A DNA stretch of 64,000 nt from BOG-1184 sp964651515. GTDB taxonomy: Bacteria > Fibrobacterota > Chitinivibrionia > Chitinivibrionales > Chitinispirillaceae. The position numbers and the translations under genes were made by a program. The notes under the pieces were generated by a model, which saw nothing but the letters and a program-made list of their open reading frames with translations, was not told where the DNA came from and did not search any database. The first letter of the stretch is position 1, and each line of letters starts with the position of its first letter. Location: positions 40,522-104,521 of the forward strand of contig CAZYYB010000002.1 in assembly GCA_964651515.1 (NCBI GenBank), given 5' to 3'. Of the stretch, positions 35,899 to 44,739 are shown piece after piece.

Positions 35899-36072
35899 TA
35901 AAACCGTTCCCAGGGAGACGGGCAGCATCTCGGCAACCCGCCCATTATCAAAACCAATGGAGCGGATTAAATTTTTCTGGCGTTTTAAAGTGGTCAATTA
36001 CGATATTAATGCTCCCAAACAAGGGACATCGGGTCGAACAATTACCATTCTTTTTCATGCAGGGAGGATAGT

Positions 36073-36246
36073 ATGAGTATCCAGAAACTGATCGATGAGG
36101 TGGAGCTTCTCAAGGCCGAGTACGAAAAATTCGAGCGCGGCAACAAATCCGCAGGGACACGATCCCGCAAGTGTCTTCAGAATATCAAGAAAATAGCCCA
36201 GGAGTTACGCATCCAGATCCAGGGTGCTAAAACCAAGGACGAATAG
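36073..36246 (+). CDS. Histone H1-like (HC1-type) small nucleoid protein
   Basis: A 57-residue gene: MSIQKLIDEVELLKAEYEKF, then ERGNKSAGTRSRKCLQNIKK, then IAQELRIQ and a Lys-rich end. It resembles the HC1/histone H1-like family of Chlamydiae and FCB bacteria, whose N-terminal pattern is DLxKAExGNKAAAxRVRxxxxxlxKxAKxxR. Here GNKSAGTRSRK aligns well. These proteins bind and compact DNA. Strong ribosome site AGGGAGGATAGT before ATG. It stands alone, with a GC-rich hairpin 19 bases after the stop. Length is only the HC1 core; the long Lys/Ala-rich tail of chlamydial HC1 is missing. Similarity judged from memory, not computed. Confidence 0.75.
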   Translation: MSIQKLIDEVELLKAEYEKFERGNKSAGTRSRKCLQNIKKIAQELRIQIQGAKTKDE

Positions 36247-36264
36247 ATTCCTCGCGCGGTACGG

Positions 36265-36290
36265 GGAGCGCCCGGCTGTCGGGCTGCTCC
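36265..36290 (+). terminator. GC-rich hairpin after mini-histone gene
   Basis: GGAGC-G-CCCG (36265-36274) pairs with CGGG-CT-GCTCC (36280-36290), 19 bases after the stop of the HC1-like gene. There is no following U-run, so it may slow decay or act weakly rather than terminate on its own. Confidence 0.4.
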
Positions 36291-36490
36291 TTCGCCCGCC
36301 CTTTGTCGTCAGGCACGACGCCTGTCCGGCAGGGCGCATCTCCGGGCTCGGTTGCGCTTCGATTGTCACCCTGATTTCGACAATATTTTAATAACCGGAT
36401 CGAACTATAATCCTTGTCGTCATTAACCGGCAGTATTCATCATTTTCAACCATTCACGCGATCTTTTAAACGGCGGGAGTGCAGGACTCT

Positions 36491-37432
36491 ATGACTAATT
36501 CCTTTATGCTTGAGGTGCGCAACCTCAACAAGCGATTCGGCGAAGTTCATGCCGTCAAGAATCTGAATTTCCAGGTTCCCAAGGGAGAGATTCTTGGATT
36601 TCTGGGGCCGAACGGCGCTGGAAAAACGACGACCATGCGCATGATCACCTGCTACATTCCGGCCACCTCCGGAACGGTGCAGGTCGATGGTCTGGACACG
36701 GTAACGAGCAGCCTGGAAGTGCGCAGGAAAATCGGCTATCTTGCCGAAAATAACCCGCTCTACGGCGATATGACCGTGCAGGAGTATCTGACCTTTGTCG
36801 GCGAAATCCGCGGTCTTTCCGGAGGGCAGCTCAGAAGCAGGGTTGATGAGATGTTCGTTGAGTGCAGCCTGACCCGAATGGCCAACCGGCAGATCGTCCA
36901 TCTTTCGAAAGGGTTCCGGCAGCGGGTAGGGCTCGCCCAGGCGCTGATCCATAACCCGGACCTGCTGATTCTCGACGAACCCACCTCGGGCCTCGATCCG
37001 AACCAGATCATCGAGATCCGCCAGCTCATTAAGAAAATCGGCGCGCAGAAAACCGTGATCTACTGTTCGCATATTCTCTCCGAGGTGAGCGCCACCTGCA
37101 ACCATATCATGATCATCAACGAGGGGCAGATCGTCGGCAGCGGCACGGCGGAGGAACTTACCGCCAATTCAGCCAGGGGCAACCGGTATATCGTTCGAGT
37201 CAAGGCCGATCCTTCCGTCGTTCGGGGAGCCTTTGGCGCAATCCCCGGTATTACCCAGGTGGCGGTCAAGCCGGCGGGCGACTGGATTGTTGCCGAGGCA
37301 TTCGTCGACGGCACCGAGGATCTCGGCGAATCGATATTCCGCTGTGCGGTGTCAAACGGCTGGGTTCTTTCGGAACTCAGGCACGAAACCGCAAGTCTTG
37401 AAGATGTATTCACCCAGCTGACGAGGGGTTAA
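36491..37432 (+). CDS. ABC transporter ATPase, GldA-like
   Basis: 313 residues from ATG at 36491. Walker A GPNGAGKTTT near residue 39, LSKGFRQRVGLAQAL signature near 135, Walker B LLILDEPTSGLDP near 157, and switch histidine in YCSHIL. The C-terminal 80 residues form a regulatory extension typical of ABC-2 exporters. It powers the permease at 37436, which starts 3 bases after its stop, and belongs to a four-gene operon with GldG- and DUF4340-type proteins. In Bacteroidota the related GldA/F/G set is needed for gliding; in other phyla the same arrangement is widespread with unknown cargo. Confidence 0.9.
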   Translation: MTNSFMLEVRNLNKRFGEVHAVKNLNFQVPKGEILGFLGPNGAGKTTTMRMITCYIPATSGTVQVDGLDTVTSSLEVRRKIGYLAENNPLYGDMTVQEYLTFVGEIRGLSGGQLRSRVDEMFVECSLTRMANRQIVHLSKGFRQRVGLAQALIHNPDLLILDEPTSGLDPNQIIEIRQLIKKIGAQKTVIYCSHILSEVSATCNHIMIINEGQIVGSGTAEELTANSARGNRYIVRVKADPSVVRGAFGAIPGITQVAVKPAGDWIVAEAFVDGTEDLGESIFRCAVSNGWVLSELRHETASLEDVFTQLTRG

Positions 37433-37435
37433 TTT

Positions 37436-38155
37436 ATGCAGAAAACCATGGCTATCTTCAAAAAAGAGTTCAAATCATATTTTATATCGCCTATTGCCTA
37501 CGTGTTCATCACCGTCTTTCTCGCCGTTTCGAGCTACCTCTTTTTTCACGTTTTCTTCCTCAACAACCAGGCGGATATGCGCGGCTTTTTCGATCCGCTC
37601 CCGCTCATTTTTTTGTTCTTCATTCCTGCCATTGCCATGCGGAGCTGGGCCGAGGAGAAGAAAATCCGCACGCTCGAACTGCTGCTTACCTGGCCGATCA
37701 GCGATTTTGAGGTGGTCGCCGGCAAGTTCCTGGCATCATTCTGTTTCATTGCCGTGGCCGTTCTCCTGACGCTGACGATCCCGATTTCCATTCTCCTCAT
37801 CGGCGGCAAGCCCGATATCGGCCCGATAATCACCGGCTATATCGGAACGCTGCTCATGGGCGGCGCCTACCTGGCCATCGGCATGTGGATCTCCTCGTAC
37901 ACCGAAAACCAGATCATCGCCTTCCTGCTCGGCGTTGTCGCATGTTTCTTTTTCTATATAATCGGCAGCCCGTTCATCGTTATGTTCGCCACCCCGCTTA
38001 TCGCGTCGTTTTTTACGTATCTGGGACTCGGGGGGCATTTCGAAAGCATCCAGCGGGGGATTCTCGACAGCAGGGACATCATCTACTACTTTTCAATCAT
38101 CGGTTTCTTCCTTTTTCTGAACATCCAGTCCCTTGCCGGCAGGAAATGGGAATAG
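37436..38155 (+). CDS. ABC-2 permease, GldF-like
   Basis: 239 residues with six hydrophobic segments: about 20-40, 55-75 (PLIFLFFIPAIAMRSWAEE), 100-125, 135-160, 165-190 and 215-235. RSWAEEKKIRTLELLLTWPI is the conserved coupling-loop signature of GldF-type permeases (family ABC2_membrane). It forms the inner-membrane channel with the ATPase encoded just upstream and the GldG-like protein downstream. Typical GldF length (about 240). Confidence 0.9.
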   Translation: MQKTMAIFKKEFKSYFISPIAYVFITVFLAVSSYLFFHVFFLNNQADMRGFFDPLPLIFLFFIPAIAMRSWAEEKKIRTLELLLTWPISDFEVVAGKFLASFCFIAVAVLLTLTIPISILLIGGKPDIGPIITGYIGTLLMGGAYLAIGMWISSYTENQIIAFLLGVVACFFFYIIGSPFIVMFATPLIASFFTYLGLGGHFESIQRGILDSRDIIYYFSIIGFFLFLNIQSLAGRKWE

Positions 38156-38176
38156 TTTTTCACCGGAGAAAAAAAC

Positions 38177-39976
38177 ATGGAAACAAATAAAATCAAAACA
38201 CGCACGCAGCTTATCGTTTATGTCCTGATCATTCTGGGCATCGTGGCCGTCATCAATTACCTCGGCACGGTATGGTTTTCTCGGCTCGATTTAACCGAGG
38301 ATAAATCCTACACCATTTCGCCCGCCACCAGGAAGATCATGCGACACCTTGACGACATCATCAACATCAAGGTGTACTGTTCAAAAGAGCTGAAACAGGA
38401 ACCGCGCCTGCAGTCCACGCTCACCACCATCAAAGATATGCTGGCTGAGTATAAAGCGTACGGAGGGAAGAACCTGCGCATAAGCTGGATCGACCCTTCC
38501 GAAAGCGATGCGGCCCGGGATGAGGCGCACTCCATGGGCATCCAGGAGATTCAGGCGCAGGTAGTCGAACGGGATAAAATCCAGGTGGTTTCGGGTTACC
38601 TCGGCCTGGCGGTGCTCTTCGCCGATCACAAAGAGCTGATGCCGCTCGCCCAGAATCTGGGCAACTTCGAGTACGATCTGACGCGGGCCATACTCAAGGT
38701 ATCCCGGCCGTCTCTGCCAAGGGTAGGCATTCTCAAGGTCGATACGCTTCCCGATATTCCTCCCGAGATCATGGCGCGCATGGGCCGACAGCAGCAGCAG
38801 CCCGATAAAACCGAAACGAAATTCGCCCAGCTCATCGAAAAACTCCGCGAAAATTACGATGTTGCCGTGGTCGATGTCTCGCAGGGAAAACCGATCGACA
38901 GCAACCTGAGCGTGCTCGTGATTCCCGGAAGCGCACCCGTCAGTGAACGAGGCGCATTTGAAATCGACCAGTATTTCATGAAGGGCGGCAAACTCATCGC
39001 ACTTGCCAATGCCATGAAGATCGATTTCAACCCGCAATTCGGCCCCATGACCGTGAACGTCGATTCGAAGATTCTCGACCTTCTCCAGTATTATGGCGTC
39101 AAAGTCAACCAGGACATGGTTCTCGATGCCTCATGCAACCCGGTCATGATTCCCCAGCAGATCGGTCAGATGACCTTTAACTACGCGGTGCCCTACCCGT
39201 ACTTTGTAAAAATCGGCCGTGAAGGATTCGATCGCTCGAACCCGGCGGTTGGACCGCTGTCGGATGTCGTGTTGCCATGGGTTAGCTCCCTGACCCTTTC
39301 GGTTCCGCTCGCCGCAACCGGCGCAAAGGATACCGGAGCAGCGGGCGGCGTCCGGGCAACCATCCTGGCTCACTCTTCAAAAAAGAGTTGGCTTGCCACC
39401 GGCGTCATCAGTCTCGCCCCGCGACCGCAGGGGGAGTGGCAGATTCCCTCAGGCGATACACTCAAGCAATCTACCCTGGCGGCGTATCTCGCCGGCAATT
39501 TCAAGAGTTATTTTGCCGGCAAACCGGTTCCGCCGGTTAATCAGGCGGCCCCGACCGATTCTCTCGGCAAGACCAACGTTGAACCGAATCCCGCCGATGT
39601 CAACAGATCCGTCGTGGCTTCGAACCCGGATGGTCATCTGGTCGTCGTCGGCGATGCCGAATTCGTTTCGGGCCAGAATGCAGCTCCACAGAACCTGCTC
39701 ATGGTGGCAAACCTTGTCGACTGGCTCTCTCAGGACGAAAATCTGATTGCGATCCGCAGTCGCTCTTCCACGGACCGTACCATCGAGACCGATCTCCTGA
39801 AAAAAGGCTCGGCAATGCCCAATGTGGTACGCGGAGTCAATGTCGCCCTCATGCCGATTCTGGTCATTATTTTTGGGATCATTATCTTCCTGCGCCGCCG
39901 TGAGCATGTGACCGCCGCCCCGGTATCCTCAGCCCCGGCGACCCCTGAAACATCAACTGAGGAGAAGATCGGATGA
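38177..39976 (+). CDS. GldG-like ABC auxiliary protein
   Basis: 599 residues. A transmembrane anchor lies at about 12-35 (LIVYVLIILGIVAVINYLG), followed by FSRLDLTEDKSYTISPATRK, the hallmark start of GldG/ABC_transp_aux proteins, and a large periplasmic domain (VLVIPGSAPVSERGAFEIDQ, then YFMKGGKLIALANA). A second membrane segment is at about 550-575 (VALMPILVIIFGIIIFLRRR). The gene starts 21 bases after the permease. Its stop overlaps the start of the DUF4340 gene (ATGA). It is thought to hold substrate or energise export through the complex; cargo is unknown. Confidence 0.9.
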   Translation: METNKIKTRTQLIVYVLIILGIVAVINYLGTVWFSRLDLTEDKSYTISPATRKIMRHLDDIINIKVYCSKELKQEPRLQSTLTTIKDMLAEYKAYGGKNLRISWIDPSESDAARDEAHSMGIQEIQAQVVERDKIQVVSGYLGLAVLFADHKELMPLAQNLGNFEYDLTRAILKVSRPSLPRVGILKVDTLPDIPPEIMARMGRQQQQPDKTETKFAQLIEKLRENYDVAVVDVSQGKPIDSNLSVLVIPGSAPVSERGAFEIDQYFMKGGKLIALANAMKIDFNPQFGPMTVNVDSKILDLLQYYGVKVNQDMVLDASCNPVMIPQQIGQMTFNYAVPYPYFVKIGREGFDRSNPAVGPLSDVVLPWVSSLTLSVPLAATGAKDTGAAGGVRATILAHSSKKSWLATGVISLAPRPQGEWQIPSGDTLKQSTLAAYLAGNFKSYFAGKPVPPVNQAAPTDSLGKTNVEPNPADVNRSVVASNPDGHLVVVGDAEFVSGQNAAPQNLLMVANLVDWLSQDENLIAIRSRSSTDRTIETDLLKKGSAMPNVVRGVNVALMPILVIIFGIIIFLRRREHVTAAPVSSAPATPETSTEEKIG

Positions 39977-41100
39977 ACGCACGAAAAATCGTTATCAGTG
40001 CAGTTCTGCTTGCAGCGGCGATCGCCGTCATTATAATTGTCAAGGTGCTCTCGAATTCAAAGCCTCAGGGGGATGCCCTTCATTTTTTCTCCGGCATCGC
40101 ACCCCAGAGCATCGGATCGGTAACGATCGACAACGCTTCCGATCACATCAAGCTGCAGCGCAAGGGCGACGTCTGGGTGCTGCTGCCGAAATCGGCCTCC
40201 ACCGCTTCGCCTTCGGGAACGGGAGTCGCCGGCGCAACGGGAGGGGCGGTCGGCACCTCGGAAGCAGCGACGACGCAGCAGGGCAGTACCGCCGCAATGG
40301 AATACCCGACCGACAGCGGCGCGGTCAACAAACTCCTGGAGACGCTGGTCAAGCTTAAAAAATCGACCCTGGTCTCGGAAAACCCGGCGAAGCAGGCCAC
40401 CTTCGAGGTGGACTCTCTCCATGGAACGCGCATCGAGACGTTTGACCTCGCCGGACGTTCCCTCGGGGCGGTCATCATGGGTAAGGGCTCTCGGGATTAC
40501 GGCAGCAACTATTTCCGGCCCGACAACTCCAACCAGGTGTATCTCGTACCCGAGTCCAACCGCTACTGGCTGACGGCCGACCACAAGCACTGGGAGGATA
40601 AAAACGTCCTGAAATTCGACCTCGCCGAGGTCAAACAGCTGACCGTCGCGGCGAAAGGTGCGAAGGCCATGGTGATCGCCCGGGGCGATTCGGTCGCCAA
40701 AGGGTGGCAGCTGGTTGAGGGGGGCAAACTGCCGCTCGATTCCAACAAGGTCAACAGCCTGCTCGGTACGCTGTCCAACCTGCAGGCCGCAGAGTTTGAG
40801 GATTCCGCCTACTCCGATTCAGTTACCGGTCTCGCCGATCCGTCGCTGACCCTGACCATCGGTTTCAAGAGCGGGTCAAACCGGATCGTGGCAATCGGCA
40901 ATGAGAAAGCCGCCCGGAATGAGTACTGGTTCAAGATTCCTGAAAAGTCATACAGTTATCTCATGAACGGCTGGCAGTACAAGCAGTTCGACAAGAAACC
41001 CGAGGATCTGGCTAACCTGCCGCCCAAACCGGGAAAACCCGGCAAACCCCTCGTGAAACCCTCGCCGTTAGACAAGATGAAACTGCCGAAGAAAAAATAA
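39973..41100 (+). CDS. DUF4340-domain membrane-anchored protein
   Basis: 375 residues. One N-terminal membrane helix (IVISAVLLAAAIAVIIIVKV), then two copies of the DUF4340 fold in the periplasm: IGSVTIDNASDHIKLQRKGD, then WVLLP and KSTLVSENPAKQATFEVDS; then VKQLTVAAKGAKAMVIARGD. A Thr/Ala/Gly-rich loop near 75-110 is probably disordered, and the C-terminus is Pro/Lys-rich. DUF4340 proteins regularly follow GldG-like genes and may complete the exporter. A strong terminator follows 26 bases after the stop. Confidence 0.88.
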   Translation: MNARKIVISAVLLAAAIAVIIIVKVLSNSKPQGDALHFFSGIAPQSIGSVTIDNASDHIKLQRKGDVWVLLPKSASTASPSGTGVAGATGGAVGTSEAATTQQGSTAAMEYPTDSGAVNKLLETLVKLKKSTLVSENPAKQATFEVDSLHGTRIETFDLAGRSLGAVIMGKGSRDYGSNYFRPDNSNQVYLVPESNRYWLTADHKHWEDKNVLKFDLAEVKQLTVAAKGAKAMVIARGDSVAKGWQLVEGGKLPLDSNKVNSLLGTLSNLQAAEFEDSAYSDSVTGLADPSLTLTIGFKSGSNRIVAIGNEKAARNEYWFKIPEKSYSYLMNGWQYKQFDKKPEDLANLPPKPGKPGKPLVKPSPLDKMKLPKKK

Positions 41101-41126
41101 CGGTGAGTTTCTCCATATTTTGGTGA

Positions 41127-41156
41127 CGCCCCCTTCCGAAAGAGGGGGCGTTTTTT
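41127..41156 (+). terminator. Rho-independent terminator of the Gld-like operon
   Basis: CGCCCCCT (41127-41134) pairs with AGGGGGCG (41143-41150), 8-base loop, followed by six T. It lies 26 bases after the DUF4340 stop codon and ends the four-gene ABC operon. Confidence 0.9.
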
Positions 41157-41280
41157 ATTCATTCCGTTTGTTCCCCTTGCACTCTTCCCGCACCCCATGA
41201 TATTTTCTAACATCTGACCAATATGGTTAAATAGTCAAACTTTTAATTAGCACTTGAGTTGTTACGGGAAAAGAGGTTTG

Positions 41281-42573
41281 ATGTCCCTTAAAGCTACCTT
41301 CAGGGCCTTGCGCCATCCGAACTACCGGCTGTTCTTTCTCGGCCAGGGAACCTCCCTCATCGGTACCTGGATGCAGCGGGTAGCCACGAGCTGGCTGGTC
41401 TACCGACTTACCGGATCGGCGGTCATGCTCGGCGTGGTCGGTTTCGTCAGCCAGATTCCAACCTTTTTCCTTTCGCCGGTCGGCGGCGTTGCAGCCGACC
41501 GGTGGAATAAAAAAACAATTTTCCTGGTTACCCAGATTCTGGCAATGCTGCAGGCGCTGCTCCTTGCAATTCTCGTCATCCGGGGCGCAGTAACCGTATC
41601 ATGGATTATCGCCCTGAATATCGTTCTCGGGATCATCAATGCCTTCGATATTACGGCCCGCCAGTCTTTTGTCGTTGAGATGATCGAAAAGAAAGAGGAC
41701 CTCGGCAACGCCATTGCCTTGAACTCCTCGATGGTCACCGGCGCCCGCGTGATCGGGCCTTCGATCACCGGAATCCTCATTGCTTCCACCGGCGAGGGAA
41801 TCTGTTTTTTGATTAACAGCATGAGTTACATTGTGGTAATCGTTGCGATACTGAAAATGAAAATTGCCCGGAAAGAAAAAAAGGCGAACCGAAAGCATCC
41901 GCTCCATGATTTCAAGGAAGGATTTACCTATATCAGCCGGTCGGTTCCCATGCGCTCGATCCTGCTTCTGCTGGCGCTCGTCAGCCTTCTCGGCATGCCC
42001 TGCCAGGTACTGATGCCGGTATTCGCAAAGCAGGTGCTCGGCGGAGGCCCGCATACGCTCGGGTTTCTCATGGGTGCATTAGGGGTCGGCGCCCTCTGCG
42101 GGGCGATATATCTCGCATCAAGAAAAACCACCGATCATTTGCCCCGCCTGATACCATTTGCCGCGGTACTGTTCGGCATCGGATTGATACTGTTTTCATT
42201 TTCAAGGCTTCTATGGCTTTCGCTTCTGCTGTTGCCTTTTGCCGGCTGCGGCATGATGATGCAGATGGCTTCGAGCAATACGCTGCTCCAGACGCTCGTT
42301 GATGATGATAAGCGAGGGAGAATAATGGCGTTCTATGCAATGGCCTTCATGGGAATGGCGCCCTTCGGCAGCCTTATAGCGGGCGGTCTTGCCGGACTCG
42401 TCGGCGCTCCGCATACCCTGCTTGTCGGCGGCATGTTATGCATCGTCGGAGCATTTTTATTTTCGGGTAAAATCCTTTCGGCCACTGCCCTGCTTCATCC
42501 GCTTGAAAAAGATCTCATCCCGGAAATAACAGCCGGCGTGGAAGCCTCGGAAGAAGTTACGGATTCGCTCTAA
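41281..42573 (+). CDS. MFS transporter, EntS/MFS_3-like exporter
   Basis: 430 residues from ATG at 41281 (GAGG 5 bases upstream; an ATG at 41254 is less well placed). Twelve hydrophobic segments. The first helix carries RHPNYRLFFLGQGTSLIGTW, then GGVAADRWNKK as the conserved MFS loop 2-3 motif (GxxxDRxxRK), and MVTGARVIGPSITGIL. This is the pattern of the MFS_3 (enterobactin-exporter-like) group. It probably exports a small molecule such as a siderophore or drug. No biosynthetic genes are adjacent. The imperfect palindrome GACCAATATGGTT near 41215 could be an operator, weakly. Confidence 0.85.
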   Translation: MSLKATFRALRHPNYRLFFLGQGTSLIGTWMQRVATSWLVYRLTGSAVMLGVVGFVSQIPTFFLSPVGGVAADRWNKKTIFLVTQILAMLQALLLAILVIRGAVTVSWIIALNIVLGIINAFDITARQSFVVEMIEKKEDLGNAIALNSSMVTGARVIGPSITGILIASTGEGICFLINSMSYIVVIVAILKMKIARKEKKANRKHPLHDFKEGFTYISRSVPMRSILLLLALVSLLGMPCQVLMPVFAKQVLGGGPHTLGFLMGALGVGALCGAIYLASRKTTDHLPRLIPFAAVLFGIGLILFSFSRLLWLSLLLLPFAGCGMMMQMASSNTLLQTLVDDDKRGRIMAFYAMAFMGMAPFGSLIAGGLAGLVGAPHTLLVGGMLCIVGAFLFSGKILSATALLHPLEKDLIPEITAGVEASEEVTDSL

Positions 42574-42685
42574 CCCTCATGCCGTTCGCCGCAAAGGGGG
42601 GCATCTTCCAATAATTTCAAGATTGGAAACCATATATTTTTGGGGACCATGGCGAAATCGAAATGCCCACCGCACCCGGTAGATT

Positions 42686-44257
42686 ATGAGCATGTCCAAA
42701 ACCGATAAGCCGCGACCGAAGAGGTGTCCGGAGATCCGGCAAGCCGCTCCCCTGAAGCCTGAAACCGCCTCGACGACAAGGGTCAAGGAGTGGCGCCTCA
42801 TCGGCATTTTCTGCCTTGCCGCGATGGCGCGGATTTTTCTCTTCAATGCCGCTTTCCCATTTTTCAATAATGTCGACGAGCAGTTCCACTTTGACACCAT
42901 TATAAAATACGCGCATGGTTATGTTCCCCGACCGGCGACCAATTATTTCGACCACGAATCGGCGAGGCTCATCGCCACCTACAGCACCCCGGAGTATTTT
43001 CATGCCGCCGGGGAGTTCCCGGGCGGCAGATTGCCGCCGCCGGTCTGGCAGTCTTCACCTGCGCAGTCCGGCCCGTACATCGCAAGCGGCACCGAATACT
43101 GGCTTGCCCGGCGAAGCAACGAATCGTATTCTCCCCCGCTCTACTATTGGCTCGGCGGTCTGTGGTACAACCTCGGCAAATTCTCCGGTATGAGCGGGCT
43201 GCGCCTTCTCTACTGGCTCCGATTTTCAAATCTCTTGTTTTACGGACTCCTGATCGTTTTCGGCTACCTGCTTTGCCGGAGCATGTTTCCGGAAAACAGG
43301 AGTGTCTATCTCGGGGTTCCCCTGGTGCTTGTCTTTTTTCCGCAGGACCTGTATTACACTCTCAACAGCGATGTACCCTCCGCGCTTTTTTTTGCCCTTT
43401 CCCTGTTCGGCCTGAACGAGCTGCTCCGCAAAAAAAGGCCGATGGTTCTCTATCCGCTCGTCGGCGCGGCCGTCGGAGCAACTTTTTTGATCAAGCTGAC
43501 CGATATCTTCATCGCCGTACCCCTGGCGCTGTATACATGGCTTCTCTTCGTTCGCGCTTCACGCCGGGGTCGGCCGGGCGGAGAAGCGGCACGACTTGCG
43601 CTTCTCTGGATTGTAGCGGCCATCCCCTCCGCGTTATGGGTAGGATGGAATCTGCACGCCTTCGGCGAGGCAACGGCCACCGGTGAAAAGGTAGCCATGC
43701 TCGGGTGGACGAAAAAGCCGCTCGACATGATCCTGCTCCACCCGATTTTTACGCCCGACGGTTTTTCGTTCTTCACGTCCGAGCTGCTGCGGACCTTCTG
43801 GCGGGGAGAGCTCGTCTGGGGGCTGAAGCGGCTCTCGTGGGGTGTCGCCGACGGATTTTATGTCTTCTCTTCAATCGCGCTCCTGCTTTTTGCCGTAGTC
43901 ATCGGCTTCATGGAAAGAAAAAACAAGGACGCGCTCTTCACGCGGGTGGTATGCCTTTCGTGCTATCTGACCGGTGCGGCAGTGCTCGTCTATCTTTCGA
44001 TCCGCTTCGATTTCGGGAACTGCTGGTACCCGTCCCGTGAAAATCCCTACTTCACTTCGGGAAGACTATTGTCCGGGGCAACGGTCCCGTTTCTCTGCCT
44101 CTACGTCGAAAGTCTGGCTTTTCTTCTTGCAAAAATCAGCCGGCGCCTGAACCCGCTCTACGTCCTAGGCGTTACCGGGACCCTGATCATATTGATCGAA
44201 ATCGTCATCAAAGCCCCGGTTTTTCTGAGCCCGTATAATTTTTTCCACATGCAGTAG
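42686..44257 (+). CDS. Polytopic membrane glycosyltransferase-like protein (GT-C/DUF2142 type)
   Basis: 523 residues. The first membrane helix (about 37-57) is followed by NNVDEQFHFDTIIKY, an acidic DE motif in the first large loop, as in GT-C enzymes (PMT/ArnT) and DUF2142. About ten further hydrophobic segments run to residue 515, including LGVPLVLVFFPQDLYYTLNS and SALFFALSLFGLNELL. The outer loop at 80-150 is Pro/Tyr/Ser-rich. It may move a sugar from a lipid carrier onto a protein or lipid on the outer face of the inner membrane. No ribosome site is obvious; ATG at 42686 gives MSMSKTDKPR. Confidence 0.75.
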   Translation: MSMSKTDKPRPKRCPEIRQAAPLKPETASTTRVKEWRLIGIFCLAAMARIFLFNAAFPFFNNVDEQFHFDTIIKYAHGYVPRPATNYFDHESARLIATYSTPEYFHAAGEFPGGRLPPPVWQSSPAQSGPYIASGTEYWLARRSNESYSPPLYYWLGGLWYNLGKFSGMSGLRLLYWLRFSNLLFYGLLIVFGYLLCRSMFPENRSVYLGVPLVLVFFPQDLYYTLNSDVPSALFFALSLFGLNELLRKKRPMVLYPLVGAAVGATFLIKLTDIFIAVPLALYTWLLFVRASRRGRPGGEAARLALLWIVAAIPSALWVGWNLHAFGEATATGEKVAMLGWTKKPLDMILLHPIFTPDGFSFFTSELLRTFWRGELVWGLKRLSWGVADGFYVFSSIALLLFAVVIGFMERKNKDALFTRVVCLSCYLTGAAVLVYLSIRFDFGNCWYPSRENPYFTSGRLLSGATVPFLCLYVESLAFLLAKISRRLNPLYVLGVTGTLIILIEIVIKAPVFLSPYNFFHMQ

Positions 44258-44300
44258 AGATTTGTTGACCTGCCCACTATTTCGACGCAAAAACCCGAAT

Positions 44301-44354
44301 AAAAAAAACGGCGGCAAATTTCGCCGCATGGCCAGCATGCGTCGTTTGCCGCCG
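44301..44354 (-). terminator. Rho-independent terminator of the YXWGXW lipoprotein gene
   Basis: On the minus strand CGGCGGCAAA (44354-44345) pairs with TTTGCCGCCG (44318-44309), with a nested GCATG/CATGC stem in the loop, followed by eight T (44308-44301). It lies 38 bases after the stop of the minus-strand gene at 44392 and also separates it from the convergent gene ending at 44257. Confidence 0.85.
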
Positions 44355-44391
44355 CAGAATATCCGCAGCGTTAAATCATTGCCCGCTGTAA

Positions 44392-44619
44392 TTATCGAAC
44401 AATAATCTCCTCGCCGTGACGATGCGCTCTCCAATAGCCGTGCACCCAGACGTAGCTGCCCGTCCACCAGCGCCATTTCCAGTGACCCGGTACCCACACC
44501 GCACCGGCATAGGGACGCTCGACCACCACTTCGGCCCGCGGCGGCGGTACGACGCCTACCACACAGCCGGTTTCGAGAAGCAGGACCCCTGCAACCAGAA
44601 GCATCAAAACCTTTCGCAT
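44392..44619 (-). CDS. YXWGXW-repeat lipoprotein
   Basis: 75 residues. Signal peptide MRKVLMLLVAGVLLLETGC with a lipobox (LETGC) at residue 19, then a Pro-rich stretch and AVWVPGHWKWRWWTGSYVWV followed by HGYWR, the aromatic repeats of the YXWGXW/WXXGXW family. Attached to the outer membrane or its periplasmic face; function of the family is unknown. A monocistronic gene with its own terminator. Confidence 0.88.
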   Translation of the reverse strand: MRKVLMLLVAGVLLLETGCVVGVVPPPRAEVVVERPYAGAVWVPGHWKWRWWTGSYVWVHGYWRAHRHGEEIIVR

Positions 44620-44739
44620 GCTGACTCCTTTTCGGGAATAGTCCCGATTACCAGTAAGGAAAAAAACATTCGCTTATTAAAATTTACCCTGCGCTCCTGA
44701 ATATTTCAAATAGTTCCCCAATAGAGGAAGCCGCTCCCC

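Noticed and set aside
36406..36411. TATAAT upstream of the Gld-like ATPase gene as promoter
   Set aside because: No -35-like hexamer at 16-18 bases; position is plausible but support too thin to list.
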